A stretch of 64,000 nucleotides of DNA from 34-65-8 sp046294735 (GTDB lineage: Bacteria > Pseudomonadota > Alphaproteobacteria > Sphingomonadales > Sphingomonadaceae). The position numbers and the translations under genes are program-made. Where the stretch lies: the NCBI GenBank assembly GCA_046294735.1, contig JBKBKB010000007.1:62001-126000 (forward strand), read 5' to 3'. A model generated the notes under the pieces. That model had not been told where the DNA came from and did no database searches. It worked only from the letters and a program-made list of their open reading frames with translations. Shown here one piece after another: positions 1 to 9,200 of the stretch (position 1 is its first letter; each line of letters starts with the position of its first letter).

Positions 1-462
1 CAGACCGGCGAACGTTTTGTCGCCTGCGCGATCAATGAGGTGTCCCTGCTGCGTGAAACCCGCCAGACCGCCAAGATCGAGGTCTCGGTCGATGAACGGG
101 TCCGCATCCGCGAACTGGTCTGCGACGGCGTGCTGGTGGCGACGCCGGCCGGTTCCACCGCCTACAACCTGTCCGCCCACGGACCGATCCTGCCGCTTGA
201 TTCGCAGCTGCTGGCGCTGACGCCGATCAGCCCGTTTCGCCCGCGCCGGTGGCGCGGGGCGATCCTGCCCGACCGATCCACCATCCGCTTCCGGGTCAAT
301 GAGCCTGGCAAGCGCCCGGTATCGGCCGTGGCCGACCAGAAGGAATTCCGCGACATTGCTGAAGTCTCGCTCGAAATCGCGGGCGATTCGGAGCTGACGC
401 TGCTGTTCGATCCGGGCCATGCCCTCGACGAACGGATCGTGGCCGAGCAATTCCTCGCCTGA
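1..462 (+). CDS. nadK: NAD kinase, C-terminal part (5' end outside window)
   Basis: NAD kinase phosphorylates NAD to NADP in the cytoplasm using ATP or polyphosphate. The reading frame is open from the first base, so the N-terminus with the GGDG motif lies upstream of the window. The visible part has the family's conserved C-terminal substrate-binding stretch ATPAGSTAYNLSAHGP followed by LPL, then the beta-rich domain and the usual end after about 140 residues. It ends with TGA just before tRNA-Asn. No frameshift is seen. The assignment is secure because the ATPxGSTAY motif is diagnostic. Confidence 0.93.
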   Translation, partial: QTGERFVACAINEVSLLRETRQTAKIEVSVDERVRIRELVCDGVLVATPAGSTAYNLSAHGPILPLDSQLLALTPISPFRPRRWRGAILPDRSTIRFRVNEPGKRPVSAVADQKEFRDIAEVSLEIAGDSELTLLFDPGHALDERIVAEQFLA

Positions 463-530
463 GCGTAAACTGGCCCCTTGCCAAACGAATCCGTCGCCCA
501 TATAGGCGCGCTCTGCCTGCAAGAGGCTGC

Positions 531-605
531 TCCCCGATAGCTCAGCGGTAGAGTAGGTGACTGTTAATCACTTGGTCGTTGGTTCGAATCCAACTCGGGG
601 AGCCA
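531..605 (+). tRNA. tRNA-Asn (anticodon GTT)
   Basis: A complete cloverleaf is visible. Acceptor arm TCCCCGA (531-537) pairs with TCGGGGA (595-601), followed by discriminator G and an encoded CCA at 603-605. The D-arm contains AGCTCAGCGGTAGAG, the anticodon loop is CTGTTAA with GTT at 563-565, and the T-loop is TTCGAAT. The length of 75 nt is normal. Confidence 0.97.
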
Positions 606-625
606 CTTTCCAGCATCGGACATGA

Positions 626-663
626 AAAACCCCGCGCAAGGCTCTGGCCTCGCGCGGGGTTTT
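626..663. terminator. Bidirectional intrinsic terminator
   Basis: AAAACCCCGCGC (626-637) pairs with GCGCGGGGTTTT (652-663) around a 14-nt loop. It reads as GC stem plus T-tract on both strands, so it can end the tRNA-Asn transcript from the left and the secA transcript, whose stop codon is at 682-684, from the right. Confidence 0.88.
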
Positions 664-681
664 CCGTTTCTGTTACGGGAA

Positions 682-3435
682 TCAGGCCGCTGCGCCGTGG
701 CAGTGCTTGTACTTGCTGCCCGAACCGCACGGGCACGGCGCGTTGCGGCTCACGTCCATCCCGGCATAGGGATTGTCTGCCGCAGTGGCCGCACCACCAG
801 GCGAGAACGCAGCCCGCGGGCTACCCGCAAGCGAGCCGAACAGCGCGGGCTGGCTTTCCGAACCGTCACCGTCACCCGAATTGTCGAGCCCGGTCAGCGG
901 GTCGATATGGCCGGTCAGGAAATCGGGCAGTTCCGGCAGTGCGGGCGCCTGTGGCGGCGCCATGCGCAGCTCGCTCTTGACCAGGATACCGGTCACGTCT
1001 TCACGCAAGGTGTCGAGCATTCGCTCGAACAGGCCAAAGGCTTCCTGCTTGTATTCGTTGATCGGCTGCTTCTGGGCATAGGCCCGCAGGAACACGACCT
1101 GGCGCAGCGCGTCGAGCGTGGCGAGGTGTTCCTTCCAGTGATGGTCAAGCCGTTCCAGCAGGATCGACTTTTCCACCCGGCGCCAGATTTCAGCGTCGGC
1201 CCCGGCGATCTTGCGCTCCATGATCGCATCGGTTTCGGCGCGGATCCGTTCCTCGAACAGGTCCGGTTCGACCGCATCTTCCTGGAGCCAGTCGTCGATC
1301 GGCGGGGTAATGCCGAACACTTCCTCGACCTTGGCCTTTAGCCCTGCGATATCCCATTGCTCGGGATAGGAATTGGGCGGGCAGGCGGCGCCTACTAGCG
1401 CGTTGACGGTGTCATGGCGCATGTCGGTCACGACATCGGCCACTGCCTCGCTATCCATGATCTCGGCGCGCTGTTCATAGATGACCTTGCGCTGGTCGTT
1501 CATCACGTCATCGTATTCAACCACCTGCTTGCGGATGTCGTAATTGCGTGCCTCGACCTTCTTCTGGGCGGTCTCGATGGCCTTGCTGAGCCACTTGGAG
1601 CCGATCGCCTCACCATCTTCGAGGTTGGAGTTCATCATCCGGGAGAACAGGGTGTCCGGCCCGAAGATGCGCAGCAGGTCATCTTCAAGACAGAGATAGA
1701 ACCGGCTCAGGCCCGGGTCACCCTGGCGCCCGGAGCGGCCGCGCAGCTGGTTGTCGATGCGGCGACTTTCGTGCCGCTCGGTGCCGAGCACGAACAGACC
1801 GCCCGCCTGCTTCACTTTCTCGCGTTCCTCGGCGACTTCCGCCTTGATCCGCTCAATCGCTGCGTCGCGCTGCGGCCCTTCGGCCATGTCGGACAGTTCA
1901 TCGTTGATGCGGAATTCGACATTGCCGCCGAGCTGGATGTCGGTCCCGCGCCCGGCCATGTTGGTGGCGATCGTTACCGCGCCCATGCGCCCGGCCTGGG
2001 CGACGATATGGGCTTCCTGTTCGTGGAAGCGGGCATTGAGGACCGCGTGCTTCACGCCTTCCTCGTCGAGGAACTTCGACAGCAGTTCCGACTTCTCGAT
2101 CGAAACAGTGCCGACCAGCACCGGCTGGCCGATCTTGCTCTTCTCGGCAATCGCCTTGGCAATCGCCTGAAACTTGTCCTGCGTGTTCTTGTAGAATTCG
2201 TCCTGCTCGTCAATCCGCTGCACCGCGACATTGGTCGGGATCTCGACCACGTTCATCTTGTAGATGTCCCAGAACTCGCGCGCTTCGGTGGCGGCGGTGC
2301 CGGTCATGCCGGACAGTTTGGGATACATGCGGAAATAGTTCTGGAAGGTGATCGAGGCGAGCGTCTGGTTCTCCGGCTCGATCTTGACCCCTTCCTTGGC
2401 CTCGACCGCCTGGTGCAATCCGTTCGACCAGCGGCGGCCATCCATCATGCGTCCGGTAAATTCGTCGATGATGACAACCTTGTCGTCCTTGACGATATAA
2501 TCCGTGTCGCGCTTGAACATGATGTTCGCCTTGAGCGCCTGGTCAAGGTGGTGGACGACCTGAGTGTTCTCAACGTCATAGAGGTTGTCGGTCGCCATCA
2601 GCCCTGCTTCGCGCAGCAGTTCTTCCACTTTTTCGTTGCCTTCTTCGGTGAAGGTCACGTGGCGGCTCTTCTCGTCCTTCTCGTACCAGTCCGCCGGAAC
2701 CTGCTTCACGATCGCGTCGAGCTGGGTATAAAGTTCACTCTTGTCTTCGGTCGGACCGGAAATGATCAGCGGTGTCCGCGCCTCGTCGATCAGGATCGAG
2801 TCCACTTCATCGACAATCGCGAAATTAAACGGGCGCTGCACCATCGACGCCCGATCATGTTTCATGTTGTCGCGCAGGTAGTCGAACCCGAATTCATTGT
2901 TGGTGCCGTAGGTGATGTCGGCAGCATAGGCTTCACGCCGCTCAAACTCCCCCAGGTTGGGCACGATCACGCCCACGGTCAGGCCGAGCCAGCGGTAGAT
3001 CTGGCCCATCCAGTCGGCATCGCGGCGAGCAAGATAGTCGTTCACCGTGACGACATGGACGCCCTTGCCCTCGATGGCGTTGAGATAGGTCGCCAGCGTG
3101 GCCACCAGGGTCTTGCCCTCGCCGGTGCGCATTTCGGAGATTTCACCGCGGTGCAGCACGATGCCGCCCACCATCTGAACGTCAAAGTGACGCATTCCGA
3201 GCACTCGCGACGAGGCTTCGCGAACCGTGGCGAAGGCTTCGGGCAAAATGTCGTCGAGCTTCTTGCCGTCCGCCAGCTGGGCCCGGAACTTGCCCGTCTG
3301 CGCCTGAAGTTCGGCATCGCTCAGCGCCTGGATCTGAGGCTCCAGCGCGTTGATCTGGTTGACGATCTTGCCGAGTGATTTGACGTAGCGATCATTGGCC
3401 GAGCCGAAGATCGATTTGACGAGTGACTGAATCAT
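682..3435 (-). CDS. secA: Protein translocase ATPase SecA
   Basis: SecA is the ATP-driven motor that pushes unfolded preproteins through the SecYEG channel. The 917-residue length is typical for alphaproteobacteria. Visible motifs are Walker A RTGEGKT near residue 105, the DEAD-type segment VDEVDSILIDEARTPL, the NAGRGTDI-like motif NMAGRGTDIQLGG, GRSGRQGDPG, and a C-terminal zinc-binding tail CPCGSGSKYKHCHG that contacts SecB and ribosomes. I chose the ATG at 3433-3435 because the protein then begins MIQSLVKSIFGS, the usual SecA start; an in-frame ATG 66 bases upstream would add an unconserved Arg/Ala-rich stretch. It is transcribed alone toward the bidirectional terminator. Confidence 0.97.
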   Translation of the reverse strand: MIQSLVKSIFGSANDRYVKSLGKIVNQINALEPQIQALSDAELQAQTGKFRAQLADGKKLDDILPEAFATVREASSRVLGMRHFDVQMVGGIVLHRGEISEMRTGEGKTLVATLATYLNAIEGKGVHVVTVNDYLARRDADWMGQIYRWLGLTVGVIVPNLGEFERREAYAADITYGTNNEFGFDYLRDNMKHDRASMVQRPFNFAIVDEVDSILIDEARTPLIISGPTEDKSELYTQLDAIVKQVPADWYEKDEKSRHVTFTEEGNEKVEELLREAGLMATDNLYDVENTQVVHHLDQALKANIMFKRDTDYIVKDDKVVIIDEFTGRMMDGRRWSNGLHQAVEAKEGVKIEPENQTLASITFQNYFRMYPKLSGMTGTAATEAREFWDIYKMNVVEIPTNVAVQRIDEQDEFYKNTQDKFQAIAKAIAEKSKIGQPVLVGTVSIEKSELLSKFLDEEGVKHAVLNARFHEQEAHIVAQAGRMGAVTIATNMAGRGTDIQLGGNVEFRINDELSDMAEGPQRDAAIERIKAEVAEEREKVKQAGGLFVLGTERHESRRIDNQLRGRSGRQGDPGLSRFYLCLEDDLLRIFGPDTLFSRMMNSNLEDGEAIGSKWLSKAIETAQKKVEARNYDIRKQVVEYDDVMNDQRKVIYEQRAEIMDSEAVADVVTDMRHDTVNALVGAACPPNSYPEQWDIAGLKAKVEEVFGITPPIDDWLQEDAVEPDLFEERIRAETDAIMERKIAGADAEIWRRVEKSILLERLDHHWKEHLATLDALRQVVFLRAYAQKQPINEYKQEAFGLFERMLDTLREDVTGILVKSELRMAPPQAPALPELPDFLTGHIDPLTGLDNSGDGDGSESQPALFGSLAGSPRAAFSPGGAATAADNPYAGMDVSRNAPCPCGSGSKYKHCHGAAA

Positions 3436-3529
3436 GCAATGCGTTCCCTTGCGGGCGGATAGGAGAAAGGCCACCCGTGCGCCCTTGGCGCATGGTGGCA
3501 TGACAGAAACCGGGTATGGCAGGGGCGCG

Positions 3530-3802
3530 CTATTCCAGCGCGCGATCAGGGCCGTACTGGATTGTCGGGATGGTGATGACGACCGGCCGCCGTTGCTTGC
3601 ACTGGGGTGCTGCGTCGCGCTTGTCCGCCGCGGTTCCGCGCTGGGCCGAACATTCGCACCGTTCGGTCGAGGGCGTGCCGGGCGCCGCCTTGCTCACACC
3701 CACCTGAGCGGAAAGGGTATCCGCAAAAGCTGCATTGGCCGGGGTGCCGATAGCGGCAAGCCCGGTCAAAAGCGCAAGGCAGGCAAGGAGACGGCGAAGC
3801 AT
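3530..3802 (-). CDS. Small secreted protein of unknown function
   Basis: A 90-residue protein whose N-terminus (MLRRLLACLALLTGLAAI, then ANA) is a clear Sec signal peptide with a likely cut after the Ala-Asn-Ala near residue 23. The mature part is polar, holds three cysteines (CECS and QCKQ) and ends in RRPVVITIPTIQYGPDR. I do not recognise a named family. The start is the internal ATG that begins the signal peptide; an upstream in-frame ATG at 3898 would overlap the divergent argJ gene and place an unconserved stretch before the signal. It lies upstream of secA on the same strand, 94 bases away. No Shine-Dalgarno is obvious, which limits confidence. Confidence 0.6.
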   Translation of the reverse strand: MLRRLLACLALLTGLAAIGTPANAAFADTLSAQVGVSKAAPGTPSTERCECSAQRGTAADKRDAAPQCKQRRPVVITIPTIQYGPDRALE

Positions 3803-3896
3803 CACACGGGCGAGATAGGCCGTTAAGCAGCGTCCGTCCAGCCCTCTCCACCTTCGCTGATTTACCTCGCCCACGTTCCTATCTATGCGCGCGGGC

Positions 3897-5123
3897 ATGG
3901 ACCTGATTTCAAGCCCCCTCGCCCAGCCCTTTCCCGCCCTGCCACCGATTGCAGGCGTGACCCTGCGCGTGGCCCGCGCGCGCTACAAGGAATGGGACCG
4001 GTGCGACCTAACATTGGTCGAGCTTGCTGAGGGCACGGCGGTGGCAGGGGTGTTCACCCGCAGCGCCTGTGCCTCCAGCGAAGTGGAACTGGGCCGCGCC
4101 AATGTGACGCAGGGCCGCGCGCGGGCGCTGGTGGTGAACGCAGGCAATTCCAATGCCTTCACCGGCTATCGCGGACGCGAGGCAGTCGAAGCGATCATGG
4201 CGCAGGTTTCAGGGCATCTCGGCTGCCAGCCGGAGCAGGTGTTCGTGTCCTCCACCGGCGTGATCGGCGTGCCCCTGCCGAAGGACAAGGCCTGCGCCGG
4301 GATCGAAGCCGCGCTGGCGGCAGAGACCTGCGGGTGGGAGGCAGCGGCCAGTGCCATCGGCACGACCGACACCTTCACCAAGGGTGCCCACGCCTCCGCC
4401 ATGGTCGGCGGCAAGCGGGTGGAACTGTGCGGGATCATCAAGGGCAGCGGGATGATCGCACCCGACATGGCGACGATGCTGGGCTATGTCTTCACCGACG
4501 CGGCGGTGGACCCGGCTTTCCTGCAACACTTGCTTGGTCGCGCCAATGCCCAGACTTTTTCCTGCATCACGGTCGATGGCGATACCTCGACCAGTGACAC
4601 CGTGCTGGCCTTTGCCACTGGCGCGGCGGGCAACGCTCCGCTCGCCTCGTTCGAGGATGCCGGGGCCGACGCATTTGCGGCCGCACTGGAAGATGTCTGC
4701 CGCCAGCTTGCCCATCTAGTGGTGCGGGATGGCGAAGGCGCGCAGAAGTTCATTGAAATTGCGGTGTCGGGCGCCGTATCGGACGACAGCGCCCGCCGGG
4801 TCGGCCTGGCGATTGCCAATTCGCCGCTGGTCAAGACTGCCATCGCGGGCGAGGATGCCAATTGGGGCCGCGTGGTCATGGCAGTAGGCAAGGCTGGGGA
4901 GCCGGCCGACCGCGACCGGCTCTCGATCGGTTTCGGAGGCGTGTGGTGCGCGCGCGACGGACAGCCGCTGGCGAACTACGATGAGGCGCCTGTCGCTGTG
5001 CATCTCAAGGGACGCGATATTCGCATGGACGTCGATCTTGGCCTGGGTAACGGTCGCGCCACGGTTTGGACCTGCGATCTGACCCACGGCTACATCGCGA
5101 TCAACGCGGATTACCGCTCATGA
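3897..5123 (+). CDS. argJ: Bifunctional ornithine acetyltransferase / N-acetylglutamate synthase
   Basis: ArgJ moves the acetyl group from N-acetylornithine to glutamate, closing the cyclic arginine pathway, and can also use acetyl-CoA. It is made as a precursor that cuts itself before the catalytic threonine. That site is visible as PDMATMLGYVFTD with Thr near residue 193, and the upstream oxyanion-type segment SSTGVIGVPLP is present. At 408 residues it matches the family. The start is the ATG at 3897 (MDLISSPLAQPF); an ATG 12 bases earlier is in frame and neither has a strong Shine-Dalgarno. Its TGA overlaps the next gene's ATG (ATGA at 5120-5123). Confidence 0.95.
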   Translation: MDLISSPLAQPFPALPPIAGVTLRVARARYKEWDRCDLTLVELAEGTAVAGVFTRSACASSEVELGRANVTQGRARALVVNAGNSNAFTGYRGREAVEAIMAQVSGHLGCQPEQVFVSSTGVIGVPLPKDKACAGIEAALAAETCGWEAAASAIGTTDTFTKGAHASAMVGGKRVELCGIIKGSGMIAPDMATMLGYVFTDAAVDPAFLQHLLGRANAQTFSCITVDGDTSTSDTVLAFATGAAGNAPLASFEDAGADAFAAALEDVCRQLAHLVVRDGEGAQKFIEIAVSGAVSDDSARRVGLAIANSPLVKTAIAGEDANWGRVVMAVGKAGEPADRDRLSIGFGGVWCARDGQPLANYDEAPVAVHLKGRDIRMDVDLGLGNGRATVWTCDLTHGYIAINADYRS

Positions 5124-5923
5124 GCACGAAGCTCGACAGCGCCATTCACGAACTGATGCAGCGGGTCAGCGAGCAGGTCATCCTGCCGCGCTATCAGTCG
5201 CTGGCTCACGGTGAAGTGACGGCAAAGGCACCCGGTGACGTTGTCACCATCGCCGATCACGAGGCCGAGGCGATGCTGAGCGAAGCACTGGCGGCCCTTG
5301 ATCCGGGCATGGCCATTGTCGGCGAAGAAGCCACTCATGCCAATCCGGCGGTGCAGGATGCGCTCGGCCGCGATTGCTGGATTATCGACCCGCTCGACGG
5401 AACCCGCAATTTCGCAGCCGGCCAGCCGCCCTTCGGGATCATCCTTGCCCGTGCCTTGGGCGGAGTCTGCACGTCCGGCTGGGTTTACGACTGTCTGACG
5501 GGCCGGTTCTGCGCCGCCCATGCGGGCAAAGGGGCGTGGCTTAACGGCGAACGGGTCGCTGCCCGGCCTACCGGCCTTGCGACCCCCGTCGCCGCGATCT
5601 CGCTGATCTACATGGATCCAGCTCACCGCGAAGCCGTCAAGGCGCAGGTCGCACCACACTATTCGCTGGTCGATATTCCCTACTGCGCGGCGGAGCAGTA
5701 CCCGCGCCTCGGGCTCGGCGTGAACGACGTGTCGATTTTCGAGCGCACCCTGGCGTGGGATCACGCCGCAGGGGTGCTGTGGCTCAACGAGGCCGGCGGC
5801 AAGGCCGCGCGACCCGATGGCTCGGCTTACCGGGTCGATGAATGGGATCGCCGCGGCCTGATCGGCGCGGCCAGCCCCGCCTTGTGGGAGGAACTGGCCG
5901 TCCGCCTGGAAAATCTGGTTTAG
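5120..5923 (+). CDS. Inositol monophosphatase-family phosphatase
   Basis: A magnesium-dependent, lithium-sensitive-type phosphatase of 267 residues. The metal-binding motifs are all present: GEEAT, IIDPLDGTRNFAAG and WDHAAGVLWLNEAGG. The family includes SuhB, histidinol-phosphatase HisN and the PAP phosphatase CysQ, and the sequence alone does not separate them. The overlap with argJ could point to amino-acid metabolism (HisN-type), but that is inference. The start at ATG 5120 is coupled to the argJ stop. Its TAG stop overlaps the TAA stop of trxA on the other strand. Confidence 0.85.
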   Translation: MSTKLDSAIHELMQRVSEQVILPRYQSLAHGEVTAKAPGDVVTIADHEAEAMLSEALAALDPGMAIVGEEATHANPAVQDALGRDCWIIDPLDGTRNFAAGQPPFGIILARALGGVCTSGWVYDCLTGRFCAAHAGKGAWLNGERVAARPTGLATPVAAISLIYMDPAHREAVKAQVAPHYSLVDIPYCAAEQYPRLGLGVNDVSIFERTLAWDHAAGVLWLNEAGGKAARPDGSAYRVDEWDRRGLIGAASPALWEELAVRLENLV

Positions 5924-6240
5924 AGCACACTCTCAAGCCAGGCCTTGAGTTGGCTCTTGGGGCGGGCACCGGTCAGTTCGGCTGCCTTTTCGCCATTCTT
6001 GTAGAGCACGAGATAGGGTATGCCCTGCACCCCCAGCTTGGCCGGGGTGTCGGTGTTTTCCATGATGTCCATTTTGGCGATGGTGACCTGCCCGGCCAGT
6101 TCATCGCTGATTTCTTCCAGCGCGGGGGCAATCATCTTGCACGGGCCGCACCATTCGGCCCAGAAATCGACCAGGACCGGCTTGTCGCTGCCCAGCACAT
6201 CGGTGGGAAAGCTGGCGTCGGTGACGGTAACGGTTGCCAT
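5920..6240 (-). CDS. trxA: Thioredoxin
   Basis: A 106-residue cytoplasmic dithiol-disulfide reductase carrying the classic active site WCGPC (Trp30, Cys31, Cys34) and the cis-proline segment GIPYLVLYKNGE. It reduces ribonucleotide reductase, peroxiredoxins and oxidised proteins. The ATG at 6238-6240 gives the canonical N-terminus; a longer in-frame start upstream adds unconserved residues. It lies 47 bases after addA on the same strand and may be the last gene of that operon. Its stop overlaps the stop of the convergent phosphatase gene in the tetranucleotide TTAG. Confidence 0.96.
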   Translation of the reverse strand: MATVTVTDASFPTDVLGSDKPVLVDFWAEWCGPCKMIAPALEEISDELAGQVTIAKMDIMENTDTPAKLGVQGIPYLVLYKNGEKAAELTGARPKSQLKAWLESVL

Positions 6241-6287
6241 CGCAAATCTCCTGTTAGGTTGCGCGCCAAGGTAGGAATTCCTGCGGC

Positions 6288-9200
6288 TCACTCAAGCAGC
6301 AGCGGATCAAAGCTTTGCTGCGCTGTGGACAACGCGGCCTTGTGCTTGTCGAGGACTGCCGCCGGGATTTCGATCAGTTGCGGGGTCTGGGTGTAGAGCA
6401 AGGCGGCGCGGATCGTTCGGCCAGGATAGATATGCTCCAGCACAACGGCATAGGCCGCCATCTGACGGCGGACATGCTCCGGCACCCTTTCGAGCGAAGC
6501 GGGCGGGCACCGTGCGGTCTTGAAATCAACCACCGTGACACAATCGGGCGTAACCAGCAGCCGGTCCGCCACCCCAGCGATCACCTGCCCGCCGACTGTC
6601 GCGGCCAGTGGCACTTCGGCCAGCGCACCCGGACCAAACAGGTCGGAAAAGCCGGGTTCGGCAATCACGCCCAGGGCCGAGCGCAGCAGTTCTTCCCGCG
6701 CAGCCTCTTCCAGATCGGCGGCGGTGCGCCCGAGCCAAGCGCGCGCCTGCTGCTCGCGCTCAGCCACTGGAACTTCAGGCAGACGTTCGAGCAGACGGTG
6801 GATCAGTGCCCCGCGGCGGGCAGCTTCTGCCAGGCCGGCTACGGGCAGAGGCGGCTCGGCCCCGCGATCCTCGCCCACCGCAGACGGCGCCAGCGGACGC
6901 GGCGGGCGCGGCTCCTCTCCCACCGGCCTCAGGGCCCAGGCGGGCACTTCCGTTTGGGTCTCTGGCAGCACATCGCCTGCCGCAAAAACCGGCTCCGGCG
7001 CATTGCCGAACCGCATCACATGGCCCCAAACTGGGTCCTCGACGTCCAGTCCCCCCGGCAGTGCTGCCAGCCGGGCATACCAGCTGTCCGCGGCCGGTTC
7101 TTTTTCATTCTTGCCCAGCGCCCCGCCAATGAACAAGGCCTCCTCGGCCCGGGTCATGGCGACGTAGAGCAGGCGCCAGTGCTCCTCCCGCTCGGCCAGC
7201 TTCGCCAGTTCCTCCGCCTCGGCGACCGGACCAACCCGTTCCTCCTTGCGCAACGGCGGCAGCGGCACGTCCCGCTCGCCGTCGGCAAGGCTGAGGCGGC
7301 GCGGAATCGAACGATCAGGATTGCCGGTGGCATCGGCCAGGATCACGATCGGCGCCTGCAGGCCTTTCGAGCCATGCACGGTCATCACCCGCACCAGCCC
7401 GTCACTCGCCCCCGCCTCGCGCTTGAGATCGCCATCGGCGCTGTCGAACCAGCGGATGAACCCGGCGAGGCTGGCGGTGTGCGCGCTGGCATAGGCGTTG
7501 GCCGCATTGAGCAGTTCGTCGATCGGATCGTTGGCTTCCGTCCCGAGCCGCGCAACCAGCTTGCGCCGCCCGCACCATGGTCCGACCAGAATCCAGTAGA
7601 GCAATGCTTGCGGCGGCTCGGTATCGGCCCGGCGCAACAGTTCGCGCAGGCTGTCCGCCGCTGCCACCGCATCGGGGTGATCCGATCGGCGCAGGTGGTC
7701 CCACAGCACCGCGCCCTTGGGCCGCCAGCCATGTTCGAGCAGCTGCGCCTGCGTCCAGCCAAGCAGCGGCGAGACGAGCAGATTGGCAAGACTGAGGTCA
7801 TCCATCGGCTGCGTGGCGAAGCGCAGAGCCGCCATCAGGTCTTTCACCGCCAGCGGCGCGCCCAGCCGCAGCCGGTCAACCCCGGCCACTGGCAGACCAT
7901 TGGCATAGAGCCGCGCGACGATCAGCCCGGCAAGTCCCCGCCGATTGCGCACCAGCACCATGATGTCGCCCGGCCCGGCATTGCGCGGATTATCCTTGTC
8001 CTTGACCAGAGGATAACCATGGCTCAGCCAGTGCTTGACCTGGGCAGCAATCTGATCGGCCATGCGCCGCTCCGGCTCCGAAAACAAGTCTGGCCCTTCG
8101 GCTTCACCGTCGTCTGCATCGGCGTCCTCCGCGACGGATCGCAGGGGCGGCCAGATCACCACCTGGCCCGGACGGTCGAAGCCGGTGTGCGGTTCCGCAC
8201 CCTGCCGCAGTCCGAAGTTTTCTGGCCCGACCGCAGCAATCGCCGCATCGACGAAATCAAGCACCGGCTGCGACGTGCGGTAGGAACGGCCGAGGCCCAG
8301 ATCCTGCAATCCCTTGCGCTCCGAACCGGACTTCATGGCGTTGGCGTTGCCCGCCGCAGCACCAATCACCCGGGCGAACTCGGTGCGTGCGGATTCGAAG
8401 TTTTCGGGGCTGGTGCCCTGGAAGCCGAAGATCGCCTGCTTGTAGTCCCCGACGACAAAGATGGTCCGCTGCTTGCCTGCCCGCTGTCCCTCGCCGCTGA
8501 AAAAGTCGTCGCTCAGCGCCTTGATGATCGACCACTGCTCGGCATTGGTGTCCTGCGCCTCGTCGATCAGGATATGGTCGAACTGGCGATCCAGCTTGAA
8601 CCGTATCCACGGGCCAAGATCGGGTGAAGCCAGCAGCCGTGCGGCCCGCGCAATCTGATCGTCGAAATCAATCAGCCCTTCGCGGTTCTTGGCGTCATCC
8701 CAGGCCAGCGCAAACCGCCGCCCGGCGGTGAGTGCGGGAACGAGGTAATCGACGAGCGCGAGCAGGCTGGCCTGCGCGGCGGTTGCCTGAAGCCAGCCCA
8801 GTGTCTCGGCAGAAAGCTCCGCGACGCCATCGACCTTCTTTTCGAGGTTCGACTGGTATTTCAGCAGGCCCTTGTCGTTGAACAGTCCGGCGAGCAGGCT
8901 GCCGGCGCCAGCAAACCGCGCATCCGGCGTGCCGAGCAACCAGTCGCCGATCAGCCCGGCATAGGACTGCCCGCTGGCAGTGCCCCACTGGTCGTAGGCC
9001 CACATCACCCGCCGCAGGCCATCGACCCCGCCAGCACCATCAGCGCAGCACTGGGCAATGCTGGCGGCATCGGCATCGGCAGGAATGCCCAGAACCGACC
9101 GCACGCGGGCCGCAATGTCGCTCTCCTGCCAGGCACCGGTGCCGTGCCACAGCTCGCGCGCTCCCGCGCACCGGGTCATCCAGGCTTTCGTGCCGTCCGG

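Noticed and set aside
1414..3378. A 654-codon open frame on the plus strand opposite secA
   Set aside because: It lies wholly antisense to a certain gene, has a His/Val/Asp-rich composition typical of reverse reading in GC-rich DNA, and no known motif.
6315..8627. A 770-codon plus-strand frame opposite addA
   Set aside because: Antisense shadow of a firmly identified gene; low-complexity Arg/Pro/Gln composition and no domain.
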